Positions 38,075 through 50,940 of a stretch of 64,000 nucleotides of DNA are shown here, piece by piece. The position numbers and the translations under genes are program-made. Numbering within the stretch: the stretch's first letter is position 1; each line of letters starts with the position of its first letter. Location of the stretch: assembly GCA_023101725.1 (NCBI GenBank), contig JALJCO010008621.1, forward strand, positions 1,781,001 through 1,845,000. The letters are read 5' to 3'. Under the pieces are notes generated by a model. That model was not told where the DNA came from, ran no database searches, and saw only the letters and a program-made list of their open reading frames with translations. The DNA comes from Atherinomorus stipes. Taxonomy: Eukaryota; Chordata; Actinopteri; Atheriniformes; Atherinidae.

Positions 38075-41000
38075 AAACCAGGGGTCTTGCAGGTGAACCC
38101 TGGTGCGGTTTGCTTGCAGTGTGAAAGCAAGCATACCATCCAGCAAACCGAAGAGAGGATCTGAGCGCATTCTAGCACAAATGCTGGTTAGCTTGCTGCC
38201 ACTCCTGCTGACTTGACTTGAAAACAGAACCCCCAAAACTGCAGAAAATTGGTGTTGCTCCGTTATATGTGGTGATCAAACCATTTTTAGTCCAGGCCAG
38301 TTGGTAAGGCAGGTTTTCTTCTTCCTCCTGCTGCTTTTCTTGTGGGTCAATGGTTGTTTTAGATAACACTGCCACTAGCATTCTGTTGCTGCTACTGTAT
38401 GACATTGTCCAGTTTGATTCTTCTTGAGTAAAGTTCATTGTGAAAGCAAACAAAACCAAAGGAGGTTTCGACATTTCTGGGCCCAATCAAACTGAGTCCT
38501 CCACACTATCCTGGTGTGAATTTGCCTGAATACTCTGGATGGATGGTAATAAAACAGGAAACAACAAGCCTCATAAAAAAATCTCTTCTTAAAGTGAAGT
38601 TTTGACTCAGTTTTTCAGGTTGAATGTATACACCAAAACTACTTTTTTCAGGATAAAGCAAAAACTGTGTATTAGTATTAACCATAAAAGGGAAGCTGGC
38701 CTGTTTCCAGTTCCTGGGAAGGAATTTTACTTCAGCAGAAAACCCCCAAGTGACCAAAAATCTGCAGAAATTAGGAGTGATGGTGACTCATAAAACTTTC
38801 TCAATACAGCCTTCCGATGTGTGTATAGCATGCCAGCAATGCCCCATTACAGCTAAAATCAATGTAAGCCTCATTAGTGAAAATGGTAAACATTTGAATA
38901 TCACCAATCTTGTCACTGTGAGTGTGTTGGCATATTCTTATTGGTATTTTACTTAAATACAACACATACAACCTCACAAGCTGCTAGTAGATATACAGTA
39001 TTTCTTATGTATTTACATGATTCACCTCATTTTTGCAAAAACTGTGCTAGACTAATCTTTTTTAAAAAACTCCTATATTTACATTTAAGGTTTTTTCTTT
39101 TCTTAAAAGTGAAAGTAAGTCGTCAGGTTCTTGGAGTTTTTTAACATTTGACTGACACTCTAAAAGGCTTTTTCAGTCAAAGCCTTTTGCACACAGAATC
39201 GGACAAAAGCAGTTAGCAACAGTCAGTAATACTGTCGAAAAGCAAAAGCTTTTTGTGACTCCTGGTGCATGGTCTCATTATAAAGGGAGGCTTTGGACTG
39301 TGTCCGAGGGTTCCAGAGAGTGGTGACACCGGCACCGATAACGGTTAACATGCTATAGAATCAGCTTAGGAAGGGAGCCAAGCCGCGGTTGCAGAGCTAC
39401 ATTGCTCTGCCTCAAGAATTAAATTCCTTCATTATGATGGGGCGATGAAGGAGGAGGGGGTGGAATACAGCTGGAATCTGTAGACAGGAACATTACAGGA
39501 GCGTGTGCTGCTGAGGGTGAAGAAGAGGTAGAGATCTAATAATGAAAACAGACAAGTTTTACAGACATATGACTGACAGTCAAGGATATGGGCAGGGAAG
39601 GTAGTGATGGCTTTATTATTGAGTTTATGACCCCTTTAAGTGTTGACCTCACGTGAACCATTAACAACCCCTCATTGTATGTGGGAAAAACACACCAATT
39701 GACAAAAGGAGGGCACATACAGTATCTTCACAATGTGGCTAGGGTGATTGGCCCATTTCTGTTGTTTTTTAAATAAACCACAGGAAGGAGGACAAACATG
39801 AGAACACAAGGCTGCTATTGTGAGCTTCCAGCCCCTACCGCAGATAAGGAAAGGATAACAAGGGCACTTGTAAGTAGAAAACAACACAGGGCTATTTATT
39901 TGATTGATTTATGTTATTGTGATAACCTCAAGTGACAGACTTGAAGAAACAGAAGTACTTTTCATTCCATACTGCGTCTTCCCCCGTCACCTGCTTAAGC
40001 CACTGCAAAAATCCCAAACCCGCTGACCCTCCGTGAGGAGAAAGCCTGTTTCAAGTCTCTCCAAATAACAATAATCTGTCTTTACAGTGTGTGTCTATTT
40101 TGCCGTTGGAAGGATTTCAGGGTGAGCAGGGAAAAAAAAGAAAAGAAGAAAAGGTAAAGACCTAGTCTGGAACACATGGGGAAAGTTATGCCTGTTCCCA
40201 CACCCTGCAGTGCTATCATGAGACACACTGGCCCGGTGTGGTGGTCCCTCTGTAAAAACATACAACCTGTACAGTACATACCGGTGTGAGCCATGGATAA
40301 TGGCTGACTTAGAACCCATAATATTTATCCACACAATATACTTATACTCATTCATTTGCTTGTGTTGTGAAAGTGAGCATGCTATATTTTAATTATCCAA
40401 GGTAAGTCTTTCAAAAAAAAAGTTGAAATTCAATCTTTTTTTCTCAGTAGCTTTCACTGTTTCTATGGGAAAATTGTGACAGTTTTTTACCTCAAAGTTC
40501 AAAGATTACAGCCATTTAAAACTGGCTCTCAGCACTGTCCCTCTACAGCGATTTCTCCACATTCCTGAAATTAACTAAGTATGCAGTGACCAGTATTTGA
40601 TTTAAAAAAATCTCCGCTGTTATTGCAAATTTTCTAAACTTTGTTCTGAATTTTTCAACTATCACCTCTTTTTCTTTTAGTTAAATCATGTTTATTTCTA
40701 AAAGATCAAATCTCTGAGATGCTCTCTTTAAACCTCATCACACTACTCTCATCGCTTTCAGCATAACTGAGTTTGTTTTATTTCCCTTTTTAACTTTACA
40801 ATTTTTCAGTCTTTTCTTGGCCCTGCGCAAACGTTTCAGACTATGCTGTTTACATAAGACATTTTTCCCCAAGAGCTAAAGCTCATGGCTTCCACATTTA
40901 CTTTTATACAGTAAAAATAAAAGCATTTTTCTCTTTTCAGTTAAAATGAGGGTTTAAATGGAACTTTATGAAAAATACCTTTTTTTTAAAAAAATAAGCC

Positions 41001-41164
41001 TATATAAAAGTATAAACTAAAAACTCAGAAAAGAGAGAGAACTGCCGATTTTTGGGGGATCTTGCTTAAGTTTCAAATGGGCCTTCAAGTGAGCTGTTCA
41101 GATTTACAGTGGATTTAAACATCTCAGTTCCAGCTCAGAGAGTAATAACTCAACTTAAACAATC
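38075..41164. other. Intergenic, with a possible decayed repeat at 38.07-38.53 kb
   Basis: From 38075 the sequence GGTGAACCCTGGTGCGGTTTG followed by GTGTGAAAGCAAGC, and near 38511 CCTGGTGTGAATTTGCC, resembles parts of a fish DNA transposon. Ends and duplications could not be matched. The remainder is AT-rich and featureless. Confidence 0.4.
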
Positions 41165-41545
41165 ACTTCAACTTAAATGTAAACAAAGCAAAGGGGATAA
41201 TGGTGGATTTTAGGTGAACCAGAAATATGGCAAACCATATTTCGAGTCGTGGTGGAGGACTACCACCTGGATGTCAGACTAAACTGGAACTGCAGCTCTG
41301 GAGATGTCTGCGTGCACAGACTTCTGTTTGCAGCAGAATGATGTATTTTTTTCTTCAAGTCTGCAGGAAAGAGTGCAATCTGCTTTTTAGCCATCTGTTG
41401 GGGCAGCGCAAAAAACGAACAAACGGTGATCAGCTGGGCAAACCTGGACAATTGTGTCACGTATGAAGAAAAGGGAAAAGTTGTCCCTGTGTTAGGAAAC
41501 TTGCTCCAGAAGCTGATCATGCAAAGAGGATTGTGCATAAACTCC
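41165..41545 (+). pseudogene. Decayed LINE reverse-transcriptase fragment
   Basis: In shifting frames the plus strand reads NKAKGIMVDFR (41180-41213), then VVVEDYHLDVRLNWN (about 41249-41293), then FFKSAGKSAICFLAICWGS (about 41353-41409). These follow the order of the blocks KTKEMIADFR, VVENYKYLGVQLDNRLNW and HKSVVESAISFA in the better-preserved LINE at 21.5-22.3 kb, but with stops, a small deletion in the second block and several frameshifts. It is therefore an older copy of a related L2/CR1-like element on the opposite strand. The part after CWGS (SWANLDNCVTYEEKGKVV) has a partner at 42.50 kb. Confidence 0.65.
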
Positions 41546-42501
41546 TAAATATCATATACAACATTGCACGCCTGTTATATACTAGGGTTCGAACAATAGA
41601 GGCTTCTTCAGCTCAGCTGCATCAGAAAACAAGTTATCTCTGCTAAGCTAAAACTGCACATTAACTTTTAAAAACAACTTCAAATTCAAATATCACTGCA
41701 TTAGCTGTACCTCATAGGTGGGAAGTTCATAACTCATTTACTTCTGATTTTCAATGAGTTCACAGCTGAAAAGGGAACATGCATTCTGTCTCTGTGGTAC
41801 TTTGGTCAAACCATATTGTCAATTTCATGAACACTTCATTAACAGGGGGTATGTTTATCAGTTTGAGTTTCTATAGTGATGAGTTTTATTGTAATGTGAT
41901 GTTGCTTGTTTAATGGCAGTTATACTGCTGTAATTGAACTGTTTTTATTTGTTTACCTGCCCTAGGACCACAGAAGTAAATTAACCAGCAGCTTAATCTG
42001 GTACAATGCATCTTTTCTCCTCTGAGATTACTCCATGACAAAAACAAACACATAGAAAAAGAAAGAAAAAAAACACGTGTTTGCACAATTCCCAATATTA
42101 GGGACTAAGATTCCACAGCAAGTTTACTTTCTTCATTGTCTTTAAAAGAAATTTACTCAGGTGGAAGTTGGCATCACTGACAAACTATTCCAGACACACT
42201 TTCTAATTTTTGCTGCACAATAAAGATTAACATCTGTGTTCAGTAAAATTATTTTGAGTCAACACATTAATGACTTCACGTAAGGTTTCTGTCACTCATC
42301 TAAATTTATCACCATTGTAAGGTTGTTAAAATAGGAGCCTCAAGCAGCCACAAACAGGGCATGCCTTGTGCTGCAATGATGTGAAGTGTTTTCCTTCCTC
42401 CAACTTTGGCTAAGCTGAAATGATGTGTGTATACGCATGTGTCTATGAATGTGAAGGCACATGCATGATTGTGCGTGTGTGCATGCCCATCACTCAGTCT
42501 T

Positions 42502-42610
42502 CAGCTGGGCAAACCTGGAGGATTGCGTCACATATGCAGAGAAAAGAGCAGTCGTTGCCAGTAAACTAGCCTTTAATTGCTCTGCAACTGAGAACACATT
42601 GCTGAGGAAA
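42502..42610 (+). repeat. Short repeat homologous to 41431-41475 (possible LINE-derived fragment)
   Basis: The first 18 bases (CAGCTGGGCAAACCTGGA) are identical to those at 41431. The following 27 remain similar and encode SWANLEDCVTYAEKRAVV, against SWANLDNCVTYEEKGKVV in the upstream copy. That similarity holds in the same reading frame, suggesting a formerly coding source. The segment ends without other recognisable parts. It is either a second truncated insert of the same retroelement or a local duplication. Confidence 0.45.
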
Positions 42611-45600
42611 CAAGGGGCTCATTGTGAGTGCGTGTTCATCTCAACACACCTCATATTTTCTGCAGACCACTGACCCCCACCAGCATTTACAATAAAATGC
42701 AAAGCCAGCAATGAAACTGTTTGCATGCGCACTCACATGCAGACACTCTCAACATGTGTGTCCGTACTTCCATAAGCTAATTTATTCCCACAGCAGATCA
42801 AGATGCTGTTATCACTTTTAACGTGAGGGAGTCAAGTGAAGCTGGTTTACTGGCTGGAGGGTGGACAACTTTGTGCTTCTGTGAGTCAGTCTGAAAGTTC
42901 TGCATGATGTGGTTGTTAACAATTTGTGATATGGAAATGTGTGTGTATATGTGTGGGTGTGTGTGTGTGCATGCTGCATGATAGTTTTGGGCTGGGTGGT
43001 GGTGGTCTGACTCTGATGTAAACCAGATGTGGACTGGATGCAGACCTCCGTACCCATTGGAGGGAGAATGAACCCTGTGTGTGCAAGTGCGTATGTTGGT
43101 GCATGCAGAGCACCGACACTGATTACAAATCCAATGTAATTTTGCATTGCACCAACCACATTTGGCAGATTGTGGACGCCGTGTTGGCTGAAATGAGCTC
43201 ATGCTTCATGTGAGTGACCCATAAATCACGCAGACTCCATGCAACCACCGCTGCCACAGATCTCAGCAGCACTGATGGTTCTAGGAGCATTTAAAGCTGT
43301 ATTACATGGGCTATATCACTGCATTGTGATTAGGTTTAACTTGTAAACATTTAGGTATGCATGTATTATGTTTCAGCTGATGGAGGGATTAAGGCAGGGG
43401 GAAGATAATTAGATTTATTTTAAACCATTTTTCCCAGAAGGGCCACCTGACAAATGCCCCTGAAAAACTAAATGTAATTTCATAGCAAGGATGCTGGAAT
43501 GAAGCAACATTCCTTTTTTTATGAATAAGCTAAATTTGATTAACCTATCTCCTGGACGGAGAACACTGGACTCATCTGTTGAGCAATTTAACAGCACAGA
43601 CATGGGTTTGTATAATGGACACTGTGAGCGCCAGTCCATTTGCCAGCCCCTGCAAACTGATGTATCCTCTCTTAGACTTTCAGGAAACACTGTTGGAAGA
43701 GAAAGAATAGAATCATTCAAGTGGTCAGATGTTTTCAACTGATGTAGAGAGAACAAGGATGACGTGAATCAACTGGCAAAGTGAGAGCCTATTTATTGGA
43801 TGTAGAGCTCTTATTTTAAGTCTGCGCTCTGACCTTATTATACCTCTGCAGGGACATTTTCCGTTAAATCAGACACTAAAGAAAATCACTGTTCCTCTTC
43901 GAGACAGTCCCTGAAAAAGGATTAATAGTAGATTTGAGATAAGCAGTTAATTATTAGATGATGCTCCCTTTCTTATAGAAAGCTGGCTTTCAGAGTAGCC
44001 CATCAAATAATACTTGGCTCCAGATGCAGCATTCAAGTGCCTCCCCAACAGCACAACAGCATCATGCCAGCTTATTTCTGCTGGTTAAAACCTGTAAACC
44101 TAAATGTTAGCCTTCATTTCTCACAAATTCAAAAATAAGCAGCAGGGAAATGTTACAATGGATCATAAAGAGCCTGTCAAACAACATCCAAAAGAAAAAT
44201 GACCTCAGCCACTACTAGGGACTCGCTGGAAATGAAAAATCACCTGGACTCCTGGCTTAGAACTGCCCCTCACTCAGCTTTATTTTCTTTCTCTGAAATT
44301 TTCTGTTATTCCGTACGTCCTCTGGTATAAATGAATTTACAGTCAGCTCCAATGCAGACAACTGTATTTAAGATCAGAGCTTTACAACATGGTGGCCCTT
44401 CATTGCTTTGCAAACAAATCTGTCGGACAGCAATAAAAACCACAGGAAAAAGCCATCTACAAATTTTGACAGGAGTATGCAAAAGGGAAGGCTTTTTTCC
44501 TGTAATAGCAGGAACTAAAGAAAAAAATGAACATCTTTTGCCTTGGGCTGTGATTTGTTAGTTGCAAATTTCTACTCATATTGGAGATGTAGCTATTTGA
44601 ACATTATATGCATTTATACTGTATTTCCTCAGTTGTTGCTTCTTTGTTTCTCATAAGCTTGTTTGTTGTCTGCTGCATGTGCATGCACTTTTAACTTGTG
44701 ACATTCGATGCAAAACACAGCTTGAAACTGGATTTTGAACAGATTCTGGTTATGCAGATATTGCATTATACAAAAAAATAGAACAAAATAGAAAAATTGA
44801 ATCACGTGAATCATGACCTTTTCTGCATGAAGAAGAAAGGAGGAGAAGAATAGAAAAAGAAAGATTGTAACTGCCACTACAGTCTTTAGGAACAGACTGT
44901 TATCTTATTTATTATATTTTTTACTTTATACATTCCTTCGACATGTCTGCTACTTGATGCCTGATATTTGGAGATAATGCAGAAAGCAGTGTGTGCGTCA
45001 CAAAATGGAAAGTCATGTTGTGAAAGTTTGGGGTGGTGGACTTTCAGACAAGTGGGTGGAGGCTGCATCTTGTCCCAGAGCTGCGATAAAATCTTTTTAT
45101 TGACTATTAACTCTTTCTCCAGCTGTCCAGATTTCTTTTTGTTACTTAATTAATATTCATTTTGTATTATCAGTAATTTATGGGACAGACATTATAGACA
45201 TGAAAATCTTTGTATTTTGCTGTGTGATGTCTGACCGTCGTCTTTAACTTAAACTGACTTTGACACAAGATGCTGCTGGTGGCTCCAAAGTCTCACTGAG
45301 GTGCCACTCACAAACACATAAGACCTCTCTGTCTGTGCCACATTCACTCCATTTCCTTCTTATTTAAAGACCTGGACCGACAGTAAACCCTAGTGCATAT
45401 CTAACATGGAGTAACAAGAAGTGCTGTGAGACTTTTTGGACGCAAAAAGAAGCAGGGGAACTGTCTGCTGTGCTGTACTGTGTATTGCTCATAGTGCCAT
45501 TCTCCATTCCCACACCTACATCTTTATGACTTCATATCCTCCAGGTCCTATTGTGGAAAAAGATCTGTTTCCATCACAGGAAGGCCCTTTGACCTTTGTT

Positions 45601-48228
45601 AAAATAGTATGTTTGTTCTCCATATTTGAGGAACTTAAATGGCTCAATCCACAATAGATCCTTGTTGGCAATAAACTCAGAAAAAATAAACTTGTTCTAA
45701 TCTTAAAATGCTCCTTTAGTCCTCATCTAAGCCTTTGTGGCTGAGACAGACAGTGCTCATGATTTTTTCATTATTATTTATTCAGTTTTTATTTCTATAA
45801 ACACAAGAATAACCACTTCTTTTATTCACAAAGATGCATTTCCTTTTTCTTTCATTTCTTTCTTTTTTTTTCAAAGTTCTTAAAGATTTTTTTCAGATAT
45901 CATTTTTTGGGGGAGGCATTCCTGTTTTTACACAAACACAAATCATTTGCTACTGGACTATACGTGGACCAAAGGAGAAAATACATAATTAAGTGACACT
46001 GAACAAAGCTTGTTGTGTCATGATGAGATTAAACGCAGCATTGTTTGCATGGCTGCACACACTTTTCTTTGCTTGAACGACAGCAGGAGCGAGGGGAAAG
46101 GGAATATTTGACATGTTCCAAATATCATCAGGGTTCTTGGATGGTAGATAACATTTAGCTGGAACGACCTGCTCCAAAACATTTCTGTGTCCAAGACACT
46201 CCCTTTCAAAAAGTGCTATCTTTCCTCATCAGATGCCAAGTAAGTACATTTTTCTCATGAGTCACTATGGTCATGTTAGCCAGAATCCCTCCCTCTGATG
46301 CGCATGCTAGGGTTTCTTCAGAAAATAATTTCTCATTTCAGCTGATATGAGTCCAAAACCAAACAGTTTTTCCCCAGTCCACATTCAACAGGGCTGTTGT
46401 GACATGCAAGTATTGATAAAATTGAGTATATATTTAAAAAATGAAACTATTAACATTGTGTTGATAATATTGTATCAGCTTGTGAAAACAAAATAGAGTT
46501 TCTGTAACTCTTACTTTCCACTGATGTTGTGATACTGTTGTTATTGTGAATGCTTTTGGCTATGATGACCAGTGAGCATCAAATAGTATGACAGCCCTCC
46601 TTTCCACAATCATTCTCCAGCTCTTCCATCACAAATATAGTTTGAAAAGAAAAGTAAACATAAAGATGGCTGTATGACAGACTTGAGGCTTTATAATGGA
46701 AGTTTGTTAACCAGTGGTACCATCACAGAGGTTTATCCATCCATTTATGTGAAGCTTTGGTGAAAGTCCAATAAGGGACATTCAATCTGTTTCTTTCTCT
46801 TTATTTCTTGCCACTAATGCTCTTTTTCTGCTTTTCTCTTCTTCCTCACTTTGTTAAACTTTCCACATTAATTATGACATCCCTTTTCTGTTCCAGTGCT
46901 CTTCCTGCTTCCTCTCTCCACCAATCAAGCAGTTAGTTTTGGGTTCTTTTGAAATGCCACCTCTACTACTATCTTCCTGCCACTTCATGCCATGCATCCT
47001 TCCTCTTCTTCATTCCCACCTTCTCTAGTTGCCCAAGATGAAGCATGAACAGAAATCTGCTTCCTCCCAAGCCCACCATTAGTGTCTAGACTCTGGGCCG
47101 TTCCCATCATCCTTCAGCTTTACCTAATGTCTTAATGCAGCATTGGAGTCTATAACTGTCAAACTTCATTCTAATTCTTGTATACTCCATTAAAGTTAAA
47201 ATGTTGTATGCAAACATTAACAACTTTCTCCTTAATGTTCACAAAAAAATCATTGAGATAACTTAAAGAAAAATGTGGAAATAAGACCCTGGGAAAACTC
47301 CGCAAACCCCAGATACACAACCATGACTGTGTAGGAAGTTAAAATGTTGCAGTAGAGAATACTTCCCCTCTCTTCGGACAGAAACCACCAGTGGGTCTTA
47401 AATGCCCGAGGAGTAGAGAGAGTGTGTAATTTATCACCGTCCATCTCAAATTGTTTTAAATGGCGGCCTGATTTTATAGCTGGTGTCACATGTTAACGAG
47501 CAGATTTTATGATGGAAGTAATGGAGGGTCACACCAACTCAGATTTAACACGCCATGTGGCTTAATAACAAGTCAATTTCCTTTGGAAGAAGTTTTTGCC
47601 CATCTCTACTTCCATTGGATGTTAAACAGGATATTATACAGTTTTATGTTGCAATATCATGATCACCTCACCTTGGGAAAGTATGACAGGCATCCCAGCC
47701 ATCCTTTTTTAGGAGATAATGTGCTTCTCAAGTCACCTCTGCCATAAAAGCTCAAGTGTAATCACTGCTAAGTGGTTGATGCCATTAAAGTGGATTCCAT
47801 CCATTTTTTTACTTCTTCGTCACTCCAGCATGCCAGCAGTCCTTTGTCCAAATCTAATAAAAGTGTGTCGTATAAAAATCCTGATGGTTCATGGAAGGGT
47901 CAGGGGAATGAAACTAATTGAGTGGTGTCCTGTTTCGCTAAAGTGGATTCATTAACTTTGTCTCTCATCACTGGAGGACAGTGAGCAAAGACTCTCAGCA
48001 CAGTGCTGATGTCTCCATTCAGAGACTGGAATAAAACTGGGAAAGCCAGATACATGCTGCATGTCACTCAGACACGTCATTTATAATATCTGGATATATT
48101 CACATCCATTCTAGCATCAACCCAATCCAGGCCGCTCTCTGAATAAGATGGTGGCATCTAAGCATTTTCTAATTAGTTTAACACAAATAAGGAAATATTT
48201 GATGAACAATCAAACCTATGTTTGATTT
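42611..48228. other. Intergenic, no gene recognised
   Basis: It contains a GT-rich tract at 42937-42970 whose antisense frames encode His/Thr-rich artefacts. No splice-bounded or conserved coding frame was recognised. Confidence 0.6.
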
Positions 48229-48332
48229 TTTTTATTGTCTTTATTTTTGTTAAGCACTTTGTGTTGCATTTTATTTGCATGAAAAGTGCTATACAAATAA
48301 AGTTTGATTGAATGATTGGTTGATTGATTGAG
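48229..48332 (+). repeat. 3' tail of a LINE/SINE ending in (ATTG)n-like repeats
   Basis: TAAGCACTTTGTGTTGC, then GAAAAGTGCTATACAAATAAAG, leads into TTTGATTGAATGATTGGTTGATTGATTGAG. A 'gtgctatacaaataaagtttgattg' end with tetranucleotide tailing is typical of fish non-LTR elements. Only the tail is present. Confidence 0.55.
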
Positions 48333-50300
48333 TGATGATGAGACACACAAGCCTTCGTCACATTTTGCAGGCATCCATTGTACATAATGGTAAGATCACA
48401 CCCTCCACAGCAACTTGGGCACACATGGTTGCTTTTAAGCCCATCTAGGTTCCAGAGTTGCCATCAATTGTGAACAATTTTGGCCTTGTTTTTCTAAATA
48501 CGCAGTTGCCCACTGCCCAAAAATGCTAGCTTAACTGGTAATTCTAACCTAATCTTGGTGAGCGTGCCAATTTGTTTGTCTGATTTCTATCCAGGATGTA
48601 TCCTACCTCTTACCTACCCCCCCATAAGTCAGAGAAAGTGGTTATGTTTAAAGGATGAATGAACTAAAAACTCTATGATAGTCAAAGTCAAACCTTTTCG
48701 CCCAAAACTCCCCAATGTTTTTTTTGGAGAGAGATCTAATCAAAACACTTTGTAAGTCGTTCCTTTTTTTTTAAAAGGATATTTTAGAGTGCCACCATCT
48801 GCCAGAACAGACAGATTTCAGTTTCCTTTTTACTGTCTCCCTGCTGTTGAAAGGTGGAAGACTCTGTTGGGATGAATCAAGAAACACTCATCAGTTTGAC
48901 AAACGGATCTTTGAATCTGTGCTGCAGGAAAAGATGACAAAAAAAAAGGTGCAACAATAAGAGCACAGTTTTACACTATAGTAAAAACCTTGGAGTAAGA
49001 TGAAGGAATTCAAAGAGCCGTAACTCAAAAGTGCTCTTCAAAGACTTTGTTCATCTTTTTGTGAGCTATAGAGCCCACATTTCTGGATCCGCCATGTTCA
49101 CTGAATGCCTCCAGGTCTGGCATATACTGTATATTGAGGAACTCTTCCACTTATGTGATGTGTCTCTTTGCACACAGTGAAGCTGTGTTTTTCTTTCACA
49201 TTGACAAGAGAATGAAGAGTAAATACAGCAGGGTAAATATACATAGTAAACACACAGGTGAGAGGGTTGCTGAAAACCAACACTTCAAACATTGACGAGT
49301 GCCAGACACCTGCAACTTCCCCCATGACTCTCCTCTTTTAGAAACCCTTTAATCAGAATCAGTGCAGTGATGCACCTGTGGCGCAAATGTTCTGGCATCA
49401 TCCACAAGCACATTCTTCACTAGCCGGCAACAAAATCTGCAAGTATGAAACCACTTTTTCTTTGCTTTTCTTTTCATTTCTTAAATTCTGTTCCCTTGTT
49501 ATTTCACTTAGTTTCACTTCAGACACGTCAGTTCCACTTTCTTTTCAAACAGTTTTGTTTTTGTTTAGGCATCACAGCTCTTGTCTGTTAACAACTAGGA
49601 AAATAATCAGTTTGGCTTGAAATAAAGCTTTTGAAAGCCATTTCTATAAGATCAGGCATGTTTGGAGATTGGTTAAGAACAAACAAATCTGTGGTCTTGA
49701 AGACATTTGAATCTGTCAACTAGGCTCCTTACTGATAACATGAAAAAAAGAAATATGTTTTTTGGGATTTTTAGAGGTCTCTTAGGGCTCAATAAACCCT
49801 CAGTTATACCCTGATGAAACACTGATGCTCACTTATTATAGAAACTGAACTGATCTGAGTGATTCCCATGAAAAAACCCACTGACAGAGGTGGCAGTTAT
49901 GCATGAATTGGAGAACCAAATAGAAGAGCAGTAAGACATAGGCAGGGGGTCAGGGTCTGGATGTTAACTGAAGCTGTTGTTGGGATGTTTAATGACTAAC
50001 CGCAGTGAAGCACGGAGGAGGTCCATTGTGTTCAGCTCTGCAGCGACGCACATGGCATCGCACACCGGGATATTGCTTTGATGTACAGCTGCTCCTGGAG
50101 CAGATGGAGAGAGGGGAAAAAAACAGGGTGAAGACATAAAATTTCAAGGGATTTATGTGACACAAACTGAGAGAGAAAAGAAAATTGGAACGAGGGACGA
50201 CAAAAAGAGCTAAAACCTAACTACGCAGCACACTTGTGCAGTTTGAATCTCATCTGCTATCACGTGCATGTTTATACTGATGTGTGCAGAAGAGGGATTC
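48333..50300. other. Upstream flank of the emilin-like gene
   Basis: No gene is recognised. It turns GC-richer from about 50.0 kb, leading into the presumed promoter. A (CA)n tract at 50420-50433 lies just downstream. Confidence 0.5.
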
Positions 50301-50353
50301 ATGAACTAATTCTCTTCTCATGCAACTCACCCGGGCTGGAGTTGGGGTTGGAT

Positions 50354-50361
50354 ATGCAAAT
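50354..50361 (+). promoter_or_regulatory. POU/Oct octamer in the presumed promoter
   Basis: The exact octamer ATGCAAAT lies about 590 bp upstream of the emilin-like ATG, in the more GC-rich stretch (50.3-50.75 kb) that probably contains the promoter. The match is seen directly. That it is used is inference, because an 8-mer occurs often by chance. Confidence 0.3.
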
Positions 50362-50514
50362 ACGGGCTGTCTGCCTGCCTGCCCCTTCAGAGGCAGCAGA
50401 GCAGCACGCTGCTTCTTGCACACACACACACACAAACACCCTCACTCATGCAGAGTGCAGATTGCTTGGAGGGTCGAGCCTCGTCGACAGGTCTCATACA
50501 CGCTTGCGTGTGTG

Positions 50515-50521
50515 TATATGG
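50515..50521 (+). promoter_or_regulatory. Weak TATA-like motif upstream of the emilin-like leader
   Basis: TATATGG sits just before a pyrimidine-rich stretch (CTCTCTTCCCTCTG and following) that could hold an initiator about 30 bp downstream. A start site near 50.55 kb would give a leader of about 390 nt. The motif is degenerate and no transcript evidence is available, so this is only a candidate. Confidence 0.2.
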
Positions 50522-50719
50522 AGCTGAAACTTTAGACCGCTCACACTCTCTTCCCTCTGTCCCGCTCTCCTCTTTACCCTCTCCCCTTCTCCAGCACACC
50601 TTTGTGTTGTTTTTCTTAGACTCATTTTTCCCCTCCCTCTTCAGCCGCACTCGCTTTCCCCCTGTCCTGTGCGGTCAGACTTTTGGGTTGCCGAGAAAAC
50701 TGAAAGTGTTCAGGACAAG

Positions 50720-50773
50720 ATGCTGCCGATACTAAAGCCGTTTGGGCTCTATGTCTCCTTCAGGGCCCAATGA
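50720..50773 (+). other. Upstream ORF 1 (17 codons) in the presumed 5' leader
   Basis: The ORF starts at ATG 50720 and ends at TGA 50771-50773. It encodes MLPILKPFGLYVSFRAQ, about 170 nt before the main start. It lies in the leader only if transcription begins upstream of 50720 and this part is not spliced out. A polypyrimidine-AG at 50850-50873 could be an acceptor and would make the leader shorter. Confidence 0.35.
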
Positions 50774-50796
50774 AGAAAACAAGACTTCACGTGTGA
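50770..50796 (+). other. Upstream ORF 2 (8 codons), overlapping uORF 1 by ATGA
   Basis: The ATG at 50770 overlaps the stop codon of the preceding uORF in an ATGA arrangement. The ORF encodes MKKTRLHV and stops at 50794-50796. An E-box CACGTG lies within its 3' end (50788-50793). Tandem overlapping uORFs upstream of a good main start could dampen translation, but this is inference. Confidence 0.3.
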
Positions 50797-50940
50797 CGGG
50801 GAACAACTCTACACCCTGAGGACCCTAAACATACAGCTTCTTTTTTTTTCTTTTTACCTGTTTTCATCACCAGGCACTTACATTTCTGAGACTCTGGAAG
50901 TAATCAAGCTTTTCACGACTGAGAGAAAAAAGAAAAAACA

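Noticed and set aside
42798..43202. His/Thr-rich minus-strand ORFs
   Set aside because: They are driven by the GT-rich tract at 42.94-42.97 kb.
50234..50735. Overlapping ORFs of 60-97 codons in the promoter region
   Set aside because: They overlap on both strands, derive from the (CA)n tract and GC-rich leader, and show no family resemblance.
50850..50873. Polypyrimidine-CAG that looks like a splice acceptor in the 5' leader
   Set aside because: No convincing donor was found in the preceding 500 bp, so I did not annotate a 5'-UTR intron.
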